A DNA stretch of 64,000 nucleotides. It comes from Hymenobacter sp. BT559. Lineage in GTDB: Bacteria; Bacteroidota; Bacteroidia; Cytophagales; Hymenobacteraceae. Of the stretch, positions 24,273 through 32,644 are shown piece by piece. The DNA lies in contig NZ_JAGETY010000012.1 of the NCBI RefSeq assembly GCF_017571525.1, forward strand, positions 62,001 to 126,000, read 5' to 3'. Made by a program: the position numbers and the translations under genes. A model generated the notes under the pieces. The model worked only from the letters and a program-made list of their open reading frames with translations. It was not told the origin of the DNA and ran no database searches. Position 1 is the stretch's first letter. The number at the start of each line of letters is the position of its first letter.

Positions 24273-24894
24273 GGCGAGAAGCGGGCTGAAGGTGTTGGCG
24301 CAGCGTGTGCCGAGCGCGGTAAAGCAAGGATTCGACGGCTGGCACAGTGGTGCCGAGCACGGCCGCTATTTCGTCATAACGCAAGTCTTGCTCGTAGCGC
24401 AGCGTGAAGGCCACTTGCTGCTGGCCAGGCAGGCGGCCGATGTGCAGGTATAGCTGCTGCAATTGCTGCACGCCTTCCAGCAGGGCCTGCGGGTGCGCGT
24501 GGTCGGGCGGCTCATGGAGCACCTCGTTGGTAAGGCCCAGCAGATTGGTAAAAAAGGCGAAGCGCTTGCGGGCGTTCTGCCGCCGGCGGTGCTGCAAGGC
24601 CCGCGAGGTGGCCAGCCGGTAGAGCCAGGTGCTAAGCGTGGCCTCACCCCTAAACCGGCCGATGGTTTGATATACCTCCACAAAGACCTCCTGAGCCACA
24701 TCCTCCGCCTCTTCGGCCGAACGCAGCAGGGAGTAAGCCGTGCTGTACACCCGCCCTTGAAAGCGCGCAACCAGTGTGCGAAACGCTGCCTCGCTACCCT
24801 GCTGCAGCTGGGCCACCAGCTCGGTATCGGCGGCGCCCGCGCTAGGGGTAGGCGACTCAGCAAGGGTGGCCGGCAACGGCAGGCAATACGCCAT
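24265..24894 (-). CDS. ECF-type RNA polymerase sigma factor
   Basis: A 209-residue sigma-70-family factor of the extracytoplasmic function type. Region 2 is at about residues 27-98 (ARFQGRVYSTAYSLLRSAEEAEDVAQEVFVEVY, broken here for length, then STWLYRLATSRAL). Region 4 is at about 150-205 (LPGQQQVAFTLRYEQDLRYDEIAAVLG, then VESLLYRARHTLRQ). It directs transcription of an unknown regulon, possibly envelope stress. A 14-bp perfect inverted repeat lies just upstream at 24924-24971. It is translationally coupled to the small membrane protein. Confidence 0.9.
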   Translation of the reverse strand: MAYCLPLPATLAESPTPSAGAADTELVAQLQQGSEAAFRTLVARFQGRVYSTAYSLLRSAEEAEDVAQEVFVEVYQTIGRFRGEATLSTWLYRLATSRALQHRRRQNARKRFAFFTNLLGLTNEVLHEPPDHAHPQALLEGVQQLQQLYLHIGRLPGQQQVAFTLRYEQDLRYDEIAAVLGTTVPAVESLLYRARHTLRQHLQPASRHA

Positions 24895-24923
24895 AGCTAA
24901 ACAAGGAGGTGAGTGCAGTAAAA

Positions 24924-24971
24924 AGCTTTCGTGGGGCCAACGCGGCCCAGCCGGTCTGCCCCACGAAAGCT
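24924..24971. repeat. Perfect 14-bp inverted repeat upstream of the ECF sigma gene
   Basis: AGCTTTCGTGGGGC at 24924-24937 pairs exactly with 24958-24971 around a 20-base loop. It lies 30-77 bases upstream of the sigma ATG, in the leader or promoter region, and has no U-tract on the sigma strand. It may be an operator or a leader hairpin; it could also serve as a weak terminator for neither gene. Confidence 0.6.
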
Positions 24972-25081
24972 AAGGTGCCCTTGTAGTTAAAAACTTGCGC
25001 CGTCCTGTCTGTGCTACTAGTAAGATGCTGACTGTCAGCAATAATAATTTAACAAAAACACTATTTGTTAAAGAACAGGAC

Positions 25082-27013
25082 TTACAGTGCCGCCAGCTCT
25101 TCGGCAAAGCCGCCGCTCAGGATGGGGAAGCGCAGCCACGAGCGCGGGTCCACATTGTAGTCGTCGAGGTGGAAGCTAGGCGCGTAGCGCTCGCGCTTCC
25201 ACTGGTTGCGGCTCCAAAGCTGGTAAAAGCGCTTCACATAGGCGCGCAGCTGCTCGGGCTCGTAGTTCGGCTCTTCGGCCACGAGCTGGGCTAGCACGGC
25301 AGCCGGCGATAGCCGGTCGTAAAAGGCTAGCCGCTCGATGCGGTTGAGCAGCACGTAGGGCATGAGGTCGCGCTCGTCGGTCTGCTTGTCGGCCAGGGGG
25401 CGTAGCTCGGCGGTAGGCTGCAACGAGTTTACGTGGCGCAGCGCTTCGTAGCCAAGGGCCGTTTGGGCCCAGCGCAGCCACTTCTTTACAAAATCCTTGT
25501 CGACGCCCGCGATGGGGGAGATGCTGCCCGCCGTGTCGCCGTCCATGGTGCAGTAGCCTACACTGGCCTCCGAGCGGTTGGAGGTCGTGATAAGCAGGCA
25601 GTTCTGCACATTGGCCAGCAGCCAGATGCCAGGGGCCCGTACCCGGGCCTGGATATTTTGCAGGGCCAGGTCGTCGGTTTGCCAGGTTAATTCACGGCCT
25701 AGCGCGTGCTCAATTTTGCCCACGTAGCCGCTTACTTCCTCGTCAATCGTCCAGTCAAAGAAGCGGGCCCCGATGCTGTCGGCCAGCTCCTTTGCCGAGT
25801 TCAGCGTGTCGTCCGACGAGTTTACAGTGCCTTGGTAGGCACACGTCAACAGGTGGTTGACAAGCTGCTGATTGGTACTGGCCGGCTTCTGGTTTTCGGG
25901 AGCAGCTTTGTTTTCTACGTCTGTAGCCTGCTGCTCGGCCTTGCCGCCCGCGCCGGCCTGCGTTACGGCCGTTTTGGCCACATCGAAGGCCCCACTGCGG
26001 CGCTTAAACTCCTCTACCCCCAGTTCCTCAACTCCTAGCCGCACCATCTCGGCCACGCCCACGGCGCAGAAGCACGAGTCGGCGCCGCCGCTGAGACTCA
26101 GCACAAAGCCCCGGCTGCGCGCCTTGCGCAGGTAGTCGAAAAGGCCCAGGCTCATGGCTTGGTTGAGCTCGCGGTACTCGTCGGGCTCGGGCAGCGCCAC
26201 GATTACATCGGCTACTTCGAGCGGCTCCGCGAAGTCCACGTCCACCCATTCCATATCCACTTCCTTGAAGCTCAGCAACTGGTTACGCTTAAGCAGGTGG
26301 CCATTGCGGGCAATCAGAATTTCGCCGTCGTAAATGGTGCGCCCGGCCTCGTTGCCCAGCAAGTTGGCGTAGAGGTAGGTGCATTTAAACTTGCGCGACC
26401 CGTTGAGCACCAGCTTGTAGCGCACATCGGTCTTGCTCATCGCAAAGTGGCTGGCCGACGGGTTGATAATCAACTCGACCTTACCCACGAGCCGGCAGGC
26501 CGGTCGCACATCGTCGGGCCGCCAGGCATCCTCGCAGATTTCGAACCCAAACCGCACGCCCTGGTGCTCAAAAGTAAGGTCGCCGAGCGGCCAGCTTTCG
26601 CCCTCGTGCTCCACGGTTGTCGTTTCGCCCGCCACCCAAGGCACAAAAAAGCGCGTTTCGTAGTGCACGCCATCATTAGCCAGAAACTGTTTGGCTGCGA
26701 AGCCCAGAATCTGACCGTCGCGCAGCACGGCGGCCGTGTTGTAGGTGCGGTGGGCTAGCCGCACCGGCAGGCCAACGACTACGCAAATGCCCTCCGTCAG
26801 CGGCCGAATCTGTTGTAAATGCTCCAGCGCCGCCGCCGGCAGCCAATCGCTCAAAAACAGGTCTTCGCAGTTGTAACCCGTCAGGCACAGCTCGGGCAGG
26901 CACAGCAGCTCCACGCCGGCTTCCTTGGCCTGGGCAATGGCCGTGCTGATATTCTGAATATTATGGGCCCAATCGAAGGGAATCTGGTTGAGGGCGGCTC
27001 CGGCAATGCGCAT
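25082..27013 (-). CDS. nadE: Glutamine-hydrolysing NAD+ synthase
   Basis: A 643-residue two-domain NadE. Residues about 1-270 are a nitrilase-type glutaminase with Glu in CLPELCLTGYNCEDL and Cys in FEICEDAWRPDD. Residues about 290-643 are the synthetase with the ATP pyrophosphatase loop LSLSGGADS near 307, then TSNRSEASVGYCTMDGD. It makes NAD+ from deamido-NAD+, ATP and glutamine. A low-complexity insert of about 60 residues (about 325-383, rich in Ala, Gln, Lys, Asn) interrupts the synthetase domain. The gene stands alone. Confidence 0.95.
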   Translation of the reverse strand: MRIAGAALNQIPFDWAHNIQNISTAIAQAKEAGVELLCLPELCLTGYNCEDLFLSDWLPAAALEHLQQIRPLTEGICVVVGLPVRLAHRTYNTAAVLRDGQILGFAAKQFLANDGVHYETRFFVPWVAGETTTVEHEGESWPLGDLTFEHQGVRFGFEICEDAWRPDDVRPACRLVGKVELIINPSASHFAMSKTDVRYKLVLNGSRKFKCTYLYANLLGNEAGRTIYDGEILIARNGHLLKRNQLLSFKEVDMEWVDVDFAEPLEVADVIVALPEPDEYRELNQAMSLGLFDYLRKARSRGFVLSLSGGADSCFCAVGVAEMVRLGVEELGVEEFKRRSGAFDVAKTAVTQAGAGGKAEQQATDVENKAAPENQKPASTNQQLVNHLLTCAYQGTVNSSDDTLNSAKELADSIGARFFDWTIDEEVSGYVGKIEHALGRELTWQTDDLALQNIQARVRAPGIWLLANVQNCLLITTSNRSEASVGYCTMDGDTAGSISPIAGVDKDFVKKWLRWAQTALGYEALRHVNSLQPTAELRPLADKQTDERDLMPYVLLNRIERLAFYDRLSPAAVLAQLVAEEPNYEPEQLRAYVKRFYQLWSRNQWKRERYAPSFHLDDYNVDPRSWLRFPILSGGFAEELAAL

Positions 27014-27044
27014 GGAAAAGCAGATAAAGAGTACATAAAGCGAC

Positions 27045-27186
27045 TGTCATTGCGAGCGTAGCGAACCAGAGGTCGGCGGAGCCAAGCAATCACACCAAAA
27101 CGATACTAGAACGAGCGGTACAGGTTTCGTTCGGGTGCGATTGCTTGGCTCCGCCGACCTTCGGTTCGCTAGGCTCACCGCCATGA
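27045..27186. repeat. Large REP-like inverted repeat between rnc and nadE
   Basis: The left arm (27045-27096, starting TGTCATTGCGAGCGTAGCGA) and the right arm (27134-27186) are near reverse complements of about 50 bases, sharing AGGTCGGCGGAGCCAAGCAA, with a loop of about 37 bases. It belongs to the TGTCATTGCGAGC class also found at 55757-55879 and 56829-56929. It lies upstream of nadE and downstream of rnc. Confidence 0.85.
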
Positions 27187-27211
27187 TAGTTGTTTTGTAA
27201 AGCAATAGCCG

Positions 27212-27946
27212 CTACACCCCTAGCGCGGCCAGTGCCCGCTCGGCGGCTAGCTGCTCGGCCTGCTTTTTATTGAGGCCCATACCGGTGGCAATTACCTCGT
27301 CACTCAGTAGCACGGTGGCCGTAAACTCCATCACGCCGCCCGGCCGGGGCTCGCCGCTGAGCTCGTAGCGCACTTCCTTGCCATTGCGCTGAGCCCATTC
27401 AATAAGCTTGCTCTTGTAATTAGATGTGGTAGTAGTCAGCTTATTAACGTCAACAAAAGGCTTAATTAATCCTTTAAGCACAAACTTGCGTGCCGCCTTG
27501 TAGCCCAGGTCCAGGTACACGGCGCCCACTAGGGCCTCCAGCGCATTGCCATTGACTGAGCGCGAGCGGGCCACGCGGGTTTGGGTAGCATCGAGCTGCA
27601 CCAGCTTGTCGAGGCCCATTTTTAGGGCGATGGCGTTCAGGCTCTCGCGGTTCACGATGCGCGAGCGCGTTTCAGTGAGGAAGCCTTCCTGCTCGTAGGG
27701 ATATTTCTTAAACAGATACTCAGCCACCACGGTACCGAGCACCGCATCGCCCAAAAATTCGAGCCGCTCGTTGCTCTGGTGGCGGCCCGCGCCGGGTTCC
27801 TGCTTCACCACCGACGAGTGCGTGAAAGCCAGTTGGTAGAGGCGCGCATTCTGCGGGTCTTGGCCGATGACGGTGGCTACAGCCTGCCGAAACTGTTTAT
27901 CGCTGCCCAGCAGCCGCCGGAACAGGCCAAAGAGGGGAAGGGGCAT
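27212..27946 (-). CDS. rnc: Ribonuclease III
   Basis: A 244-residue RNase III. The catalytic domain (about residues 20-160) has the signature NERLEFLGDAVLG near 60-72 with the metal-binding Glu and Asp, and the second acidic pair in NALEALVGAVYLD near 133. A C-terminal double-stranded RNA-binding domain (about 172-243) ends in KKQAEQLAAERALAALG. It processes rRNA and structured mRNAs. The gap to fabF upstream holds an inverted repeat (27989-28080). Confidence 0.96.
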   Translation of the reverse strand: MPLPLFGLFRRLLGSDKQFRQAVATVIGQDPQNARLYQLAFTHSSVVKQEPGAGRHQSNERLEFLGDAVLGTVVAEYLFKKYPYEQEGFLTETRSRIVNRESLNAIALKMGLDKLVQLDATQTRVARSRSVNGNALEALVGAVYLDLGYKAARKFVLKGLIKPFVDVNKLTTTTSNYKSKLIEWAQRNGKEVRYELSGEPRPGGVMEFTATVLLSDEVIATGMGLNKKQAEQLAAERALAALGV

Positions 27947-27988
27947 CTTGATAGTAGCGGTTAGCTAGTGGTACTGATAAAATAAACC

Positions 27989-28080
27989 AGAACGTCATGC
28001 TGAGCTTGCCGAAGCATCTCTACCGCGCCGCTAGGGTATCGTTCGGTAGAGATGCTTCGGCAAGCGCAGCATGACGTTCT
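27989..28080. repeat. REP-like inverted repeat between fabF and rnc
   Basis: The left arm 27989-28025 (AGAACGTCATGCTGAGCTTG...) and the right arm 28044-28080 are reverse complements over 37 bases with a single mismatch. The loop holds GCCGCTAGGGTATC. Class AGAACGTCA, shared with 36484-36585. Confidence 0.9.
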
Positions 28081-28107
28081 TAATCAGGCGCAGTAAGGCG
28101 TAAAAGC

Positions 28108-29364
28108 CTATTCGGTCAGCTTGCGGAACACCACGCTGGTGTTGTGCCCGCCGAAGCCAAACGTGTTGCTGATGGCCACATTCACGTCGCGCTTCTGCGC
28201 CACGTTGGGCGTGAAGTTCAGCTTTTGGTTGATTTCCGGGTCGGGCGTGTGCAGGTTGATGGTGGGCGGCACCATGCCGTGCTGCATAGCCAAGATGCTG
28301 GCCACCGCTTCAATGCCGCCGGCGCCCCCTAGCAGGTGGCCGGTCATACTCTTAGTGGAAGAGATGTTGATTTTGGGCGCGTGTTCACCAAAAACGGTTT
28401 CGATGGCTTTAATCTCAGCGCCGTCGCCGAGCGGCGTGCTCGTGCCGTGCGTGTTGATGTAGTCCACATCTTCAGGCTTGATGCCTGCGTCGCGCAGCGC
28501 ATTTTGCATTACCAGCACTACGCCCGAGCCCGTAGGGTCGGGCGCCGTAATATGGTAGGCATCCGACGACATGCCGCCGCCGATAACCTCACAGTAGATT
28601 TTAGCGCCGCGCGCCTTGGCGTGCTCATATTCTTCGAGCACCAGCGCGCCAGCGCCTTCGCCCAGCACAAAGCCATCGCGGTCTTTGTCGTAGGGGCGCG
28701 AGGCCGAGGCCGGGTCATCATTACGCTCACTCATGGCCTTGAGGGCGTTGAAGCCGCCCACGCCCGATTCGGTAATGGCCGCCTCCGAGCCGCCGGTCAC
28801 GATAGCATCGGCCAGGCCCAGGCGGATGTTGTTGAAGGCCGCAATCAGCGCGTCGTTCGACGAGGCGCAGGCCGACGTGGTCACGTAGTTGGGCCCGCGA
28901 AAGCCATTCTTGATGGAGATGTTGCCCGACGATGAGTCGGCAATCATGCGCGGAATGAAGAACGGCGAGTACCGGGGTGTGCCGTCACCGCGCTCAAACT
29001 GGAAGCACTCTTCTTGCAGCGACTTCAGCCCGCCAATGCCCGAGCCCCAGATAACACCTACGCGGTCTTTATCGACACCGCCCGTCAGCAGGCCGGCGTC
29101 GGCAATGGCTTCATCAGAAGCAATGACGGCGAATTGTGTAAACAAGTCCATCTTAGGCCCTTGCTTGCGCTCGAAATAATCGAGGGGGTTGTAGTTTTTT
29201 ACCTCGCAGGCAAAGCGGGTTTTGAACTTGGTGGCGTCGAAGCGGGTGATGGGGGCGGCTCCGCTAACCCCATTTACGAGCCCTTCCCAGTAGGCAGGGG
29301 CAGTATTACCCAGCGGGGTGATGGCCCCAATACCGGTTACGACAACGCGGCGGATGGACGACAT
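28108..29364 (-). CDS. fabF: 3-oxoacyl-ACP synthase II
   Basis: A 418-residue condensing enzyme of fatty acid elongation, which joins malonyl-ACP to acyl-ACP in the cytoplasm. The Cys-His-His triad is present: Cys near residue 166 (TSACASSND), His near 306 (HGTSTPLGDG) and His near 342 (SMTGHLLGGAGG). Length and ends are typical, with the C-terminal NTFGFGGHN motif. It is preceded after 138 bases by acpP, the usual acpP-fabF order. Confidence 0.97.
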   Translation of the reverse strand: MSSIRRVVVTGIGAITPLGNTAPAYWEGLVNGVSGAAPITRFDATKFKTRFACEVKNYNPLDYFERKQGPKMDLFTQFAVIASDEAIADAGLLTGGVDKDRVGVIWGSGIGGLKSLQEECFQFERGDGTPRYSPFFIPRMIADSSSGNISIKNGFRGPNYVTTSACASSNDALIAAFNNIRLGLADAIVTGGSEAAITESGVGGFNALKAMSERNDDPASASRPYDKDRDGFVLGEGAGALVLEEYEHAKARGAKIYCEVIGGGMSSDAYHITAPDPTGSGVVLVMQNALRDAGIKPEDVDYINTHGTSTPLGDGAEIKAIETVFGEHAPKINISSTKSMTGHLLGGAGGIEAVASILAMQHGMVPPTINLHTPDPEINQKLNFTPNVAQKRDVNVAISNTFGFGGHNTSVVFRKLTE

Positions 29365-29427
29365 AAGGCAAACGCCGAGTGGGCGGCGTAGTTAGAAACG
29401 AAACAAGGGGTAGGGGTAAAGCAGCAA

Positions 29428-29453
29428 AACCGGCCGGCGGCGGGCCGGCCGGT
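29428..29453. repeat. GC-rich palindromic hairpin between acpP and fabF
   Basis: ACCGGCCGG on the left pairs with CCGGCCGGT on the right around a short GC loop. It lies in the 138-base acpP-fabF gap and has no U-tract. It may lower readthrough from acpP into fabF so that ACP is made in excess, which is an inference. Confidence 0.5.
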
Positions 29454-29502
29454 ATAGGCATTTTTAAGCCAGACTGCTAATGGCAGCCAGGCTTCAATTA
29501 GA

Positions 29503-29739
29503 CTACTTAGCGTGCTCTTCGAGGTAGCTTACTGCCTGGCCCACGGTCTGGATGTTCTCAGCCTGGTCATCGGGGATGCTAACGTTGAATTCCTTTTCGA
29601 ATTCCATAATCAGCTCCACGGTGTCGAGCGAATCGGCACCCAGGTCGTTGGTGAAGCTGGCTTCCGGAGTTACTTCCGAGGCTTCAACGCCCAGCTTGTC
29701 GATAATGATGGCTTTTACTTTTTCGGCGATTTCAGACAT
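29503..29739 (-). CDS. acpP: Acyl carrier protein
   Basis: A 78-residue ACP from the ATG at 29739 (MSEIAEKVKAIIIDKLG); an upstream non-ATG extension of 18 residues is not conserved in the family. The phosphopantetheine site is the Ser in GADSLDTVELIM near residue 38. The chain is acidic and ends EEHAK. It carries acyl chains for FabF and other fatty acid enzymes, with fabF directly downstream. Confidence 0.97.
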   Translation of the reverse strand: MSEIAEKVKAIIIDKLGVEASEVTPEASFTNDLGADSLDTVELIMEFEKEFNVSIPDDQAENIQTVGQAVSYLEEHAK

Positions 29740-29878
29740 TGCAGTCGTGGTTAAGGGGGAAACTTGCCTGCAAAGTAACGCACCTTTTGGCAACTACGCC
29801 GCGAAACCCCTCTTCGAGGGGCGTACAATATTTTGGCTTGGCGCCAAAAAGAGGCAGCCAGGGCCCCGCCGAAAGCTG

Positions 29879-29886
29879 TAGCTTTG
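29879..29886 (+). promoter_or_regulatory. -7 element (TAGCTTTG) upstream of the IPExxxVDY gene
   Basis: A perfect Bacteroidota -7 match 17 bases before the ATG at 29904, which would give a leader of about ten bases. No convincing -33 box is visible at the usual distance. Confidence 0.5.
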
Positions 29887-29903
29887 CATTTCGCCCCTGC
29901 CCC

Positions 29904-30332
29904 ATGAAAACCCTTACCCTGGAGCCAGAGTACGACTGCGACTTCGCCCTGTTTGGCCTTGTGTCGAGCACCCGCGACTATACGCTGGCCTGGAGCCTCA
30001 ACCGGGGCTTGCGCATGCGGCTGGTGCGCCAGCCCGACTTTGTGCTGAACCTGGTGCAGCAGGGTGCTCTAGCTTTCAGCTACTACCTCTACGCCACGGA
30101 GGCGCTTACTTTGCGCCTGCTGCGCAATCGGGCGGCGCTGCCTTCTACGCTTGCCAAGCCGTTTCTGGCCCCCGATATCAGAGAATACGACTACCTGCTG
30201 CAGGTGCAGGGCGGTGCCGACGAGTGGGCCGGTATTGAGCTGCTCGACCGCCTCACCGCGCTGCCAGCCGTGCAGTACGCCAGCGAGTTTGACCCCAACG
30301 AATTGAAGTATAAAGAAAACCTGATTTTTTAA
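29904..30332 (+). CDS. IPExxxVDY-family protein
   Basis: A 142-residue protein starting at the ATG at 29904 (MKTLTLEPEYDCDFALFG); the longer frame reads through the acpP promoter region. The Bacteroidota IPExxxVDY family is recognised by its name motif near residues 91-100, here as LAPDIREYDY, and by the YTLAWSLN segment. It is soluble and of unknown function, and in this phylum it usually lies beside pyk, as here (23-base gap). Confidence 0.75.
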   Translation: MKTLTLEPEYDCDFALFGLVSSTRDYTLAWSLNRGLRMRLVRQPDFVLNLVQQGALAFSYYLYATEALTLRLLRNRAALPSTLAKPFLAPDIREYDYLLQVQGGADEWAGIELLDRLTALPAVQYASEFDPNELKYKENLIF

Positions 30333-30355
30333 CCAAGCTGCTTAACTCTTTCCGC

Positions 30356-31798
30356 ATGCAACCGTCCCCCGTGTCTTTCAATAAAACCAAAATCGTGGCC
30401 ACCGTCGGCCCCGCTTCCAACACCTACGAGCGCCTGGGTATGCTCATCCGGGAGGGCGTCGATGTATTTCGCCTCAACTTCTCGCACGGCGCTTATGAAG
30501 AGCACCTGTCGGTAATCAACACTGTGCGCCGCCTTAATAAGGATATGCGCACCAACGTGGGCCTGCTGCAAGACCTGCAAGGGCCGAAAATTCGCCTTGG
30601 TGAGGTAGAAGGCGGCGGCGTTGAAATAAAGCGTGGCGACAAAATCAAGCTTATCTGCGGCGAAAAGGAAATCAGCACGGCCACGCGCCTGAGCACGATT
30701 TACCTGGGCCTGGCCCGCGACGTCAAGCCCGGCGACATGATTCTCATCGACGATGGTAAGATTGAGCTGAAAGTGCTCGCCACTGACCGCGACAAGGAGG
30801 TAGACGTAGAAGTGATATACGGCGGCCTTGTAAAGCCCCGCAAGGGCATTAACCTGCCCGACTCGGAGGTTTCGGCCCCTAGCATGACCGAGAAGGACAT
30901 TGAAGATTTGAAATTCGGTCTGGAGCACGACGTGGACTGGGTGGCGCTGAGCTTTGCCCGCAAAGCTGAAGACATCCGCTTTATCAAAAACCTGATTGCG
31001 GAGGCCGGCAAGAATACCCGTGTAGTAGCCAAAATCGAGACGCCCGATGGCCTGCGCAACATCGACGAAATCATCGCCCTCACCGATGCCGTGATGGTAG
31101 CCCGAGGCGACCTCGGCGTGGAGGTGAAGATGGAGGAAGTGCCGATGGCCCAGAAGATGATTATTGAGAAGTGCAACAGGGCTGGCAAGCCCGTTATCGT
31201 AGCCACCCAGATGATGGAGAGCATGATAACGGCCCCGCGCCCGACTCGCGCCGAAACCAGCGACGTAGCCAACGCCGTTATCGATGGTGCCGACGCCGTG
31301 ATGCTCTCCGCCGAAACCGCCGTGGGCCAGTACCCGGCCGAGGTTATCCGCTCGATGGTAGCTACTATTCTGAGCGTGGAAAGCCGCAGCCCTAAGCTGT
31401 TCTACAAGTGGTGGCCTGTTGATTCGGCTGCCCCTACTTTCGTAGAAGACAGCATTCTGTCAGCCTCCTGCCACTTGGCTAAGAACACTGCCGCCCGCGT
31501 TATCACGGGCATGACAGGCAAAGGCTATACGGCCTTCCAGCTAGCGAAGTATCGCCCCAAGGCCGATATCTTCATCTTCACCGACAACCGGCCGCTGCTC
31601 ACAGTGCTGAGCCTAGTGTGGGGCGTACGCTGCTTCTACTACGACCGCTTCAACAGCACTGATAGCACCATTGCCGACATCAAGAACATCCTGACGACTA
31701 CCGGTCACCTCAACACCGGCAACGTGTTCATCACGACGGGCACCATGCCCATCAGCGAGCGCGGCCGGGCCAATATGGTGAAAGTGAGCGTGGCGTAA
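30356..31798 (+). CDS. pyk: Pyruvate kinase
   Basis: A 480-residue glycolytic enzyme that converts phosphoenolpyruvate and ADP to pyruvate and ATP. The N-terminal KIVATVGPAS, the RLNFSHG loop, the catalytic Lys in WVALSFARKAEDI region, the metal-binding MVARGDLGVEV near 242 and the PTRAETSDVANAV motif are all present. The C-terminal allosteric domain is complete. It forms an operon with the upstream IPExxxVDY gene and ends before a strong terminator. Confidence 0.97.
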   Translation: MQPSPVSFNKTKIVATVGPASNTYERLGMLIREGVDVFRLNFSHGAYEEHLSVINTVRRLNKDMRTNVGLLQDLQGPKIRLGEVEGGGVEIKRGDKIKLICGEKEISTATRLSTIYLGLARDVKPGDMILIDDGKIELKVLATDRDKEVDVEVIYGGLVKPRKGINLPDSEVSAPSMTEKDIEDLKFGLEHDVDWVALSFARKAEDIRFIKNLIAEAGKNTRVVAKIETPDGLRNIDEIIALTDAVMVARGDLGVEVKMEEVPMAQKMIIEKCNRAGKPVIVATQMMESMITAPRPTRAETSDVANAVIDGADAVMLSAETAVGQYPAEVIRSMVATILSVESRSPKLFYKWWPVDSAAPTFVEDSILSASCHLAKNTAARVITGMTGKGYTAFQLAKYRPKADIFIFTDNRPLLTVLSLVWGVRCFYYDRFNSTDSTIADIKNILTTTGHLNTGNVFITTGTMPISERGRANMVKVSVA

Positions 31799-31878
31799 CC
31801 TGACCGCAGATTCAAGCGGATTACGCAGATACGCCCGCTAAAGCGGGCTGACTACGCTGATTTCGGTTTGCTATAACT

Positions 31879-31911
31879 AAAAAGGCCGCCTCAGCAAGAG
31901 GTGGCCTTTTT
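31879..31911 (+). terminator. pyk terminator
   Basis: A 14-bp stem AAAAAGGCCGCCTC / GAGGTGGCCTTTTT with one G-U pair and a 5-base loop is followed by T. It lies 80 bases after the pyk stop. Confidence 0.85.
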
Positions 31912-32033
31912 ACTTGATGGAACGCACACAGCGGTAGCATCCGCCTAATGCGACAACCTAGCTGCGTGGTCAACTCGCTTCAGCAGGCGTATCGCCGAAA
32001 TCTGTTCAATCCGTTTGAAGCTGCGGTCCACGC

Positions 32034-32063
32034 AAAAAGCCCCGCTAGCAGTAGCGGGGCTTT
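32034..32063 (-). terminator. rpsT terminator
   Basis: A 9-bp stem GCCCCGCTA (32039-32047) / TAGCGGGGC (32052-32060) with a 4-base loop is followed on the minus strand by a T-run (AAAAA at 32034-32038). It lies 66 bases after the rpsT stop. Confidence 0.75.
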
Positions 32064-32128
32064 CTGGTGATGAGCGCGGGACCGAACGGTGGGGCGGCAG
32101 AGTTCGGTCCCGCTAAACTCGTCTCGCG

Positions 32129-32380
32129 CTAAAGCGCGTTAACGAGTTTTGTCAGCTTGCTCTTGTTGTTAGCAGCTTTGTTTTTGTGGATGATGTTCTT
32201 CTTGGCCAGGCGGTCCAGCATCGAAGTTACTTTCTTCAGCAGCTCCTGAGCAGCCGTTTTATCGGTAGTGCCGCGCAGTTTTTTGATAGCCGTGCGGGTA
32301 GACTTGTGCTGGTAGCGGTTCAGTACGCGCTTCGCTTCGTTGCTGCGGATGCGCTTAATAGCCGACTTATGGTTTGCCAT
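32129..32380 (-). CDS. rpsT: 30S ribosomal protein S20
   Basis: An 83-residue bS20 from the ATG at 32380 (MANHKSAIKRIRSNEAKR); a longer frame upstream is not conserved. It is Lys/Arg-rich, with the helical-bundle pattern KSTRTAIKKLRG and the C-terminal HKNKAANNKSKLTKLVNAL. It binds 16S rRNA in the small subunit. It is a single gene with its own -7 element at 32441-32448. Confidence 0.96.
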   Translation of the reverse strand: MANHKSAIKRIRSNEAKRVLNRYQHKSTRTAIKKLRGTTDKTAAQELLKKVTSMLDRLAKKNIIHKNKAANNKSKLTKLVNAL

Positions 32381-32440
32381 GACAAAAAAGAAAATTCTAT
32401 AGAGACAGCCGGACGGCTGCGGTTTTCGCGTTTGGGAGGG

Positions 32441-32448
32441 CAAAGGTA
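32441..32448 (-). promoter_or_regulatory. -7 element (TACCTTTG) of the rpsT promoter
   Basis: A perfect -7 consensus on the minus strand, about 60 bases before the rpsT ATG. The upstream DNA is AT-rich but has no exact TTTG at the preferred spacing. Confidence 0.45.
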
Positions 32449-32644
32449 AGCAATAAATCTAAGAAATCCCAGCGCTTATAAGAGAAAAAAAGGAGCTGTA
32501 AGCGCGTCAGCGTAAGCGGGCAAACAGCTAGCTGCTACGCGCATCTTTGCGGGGATAACGCGTCAGGTACACCTGGGAGCAGCAGGTTGGCGCTGCTTTT
32601 GCTGCAAAATATAGGCTAGCTGACCAGTTTATTCTCTTGCTTTT

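Larger units (their letters stand above)
31799..32128. other. 330-base intergenic region between pyk and rpsT with two terminators inside a long inverted repeat
   Basis: No gene is seen. A left arm (about 31800-31868, GACCGCAGATTCAAGCGGAT) and a right arm (about 31968-32030) are imperfect reverse complements of about 60 bases, the right one carrying a short extra segment. Between them lies the pyk terminator, and just outside them the rpsT terminator. It is a repeat of a third class, with ACCGCAG-TTCAA-CGGATT as core. Confidence 0.75.

Noticed and set aside
29740..29903. Upstream coding extension of the IPExxxVDY gene and of acpP
   Set aside because: The added N-termini overlap a shared divergent promoter region and lie outside the conserved family limits.
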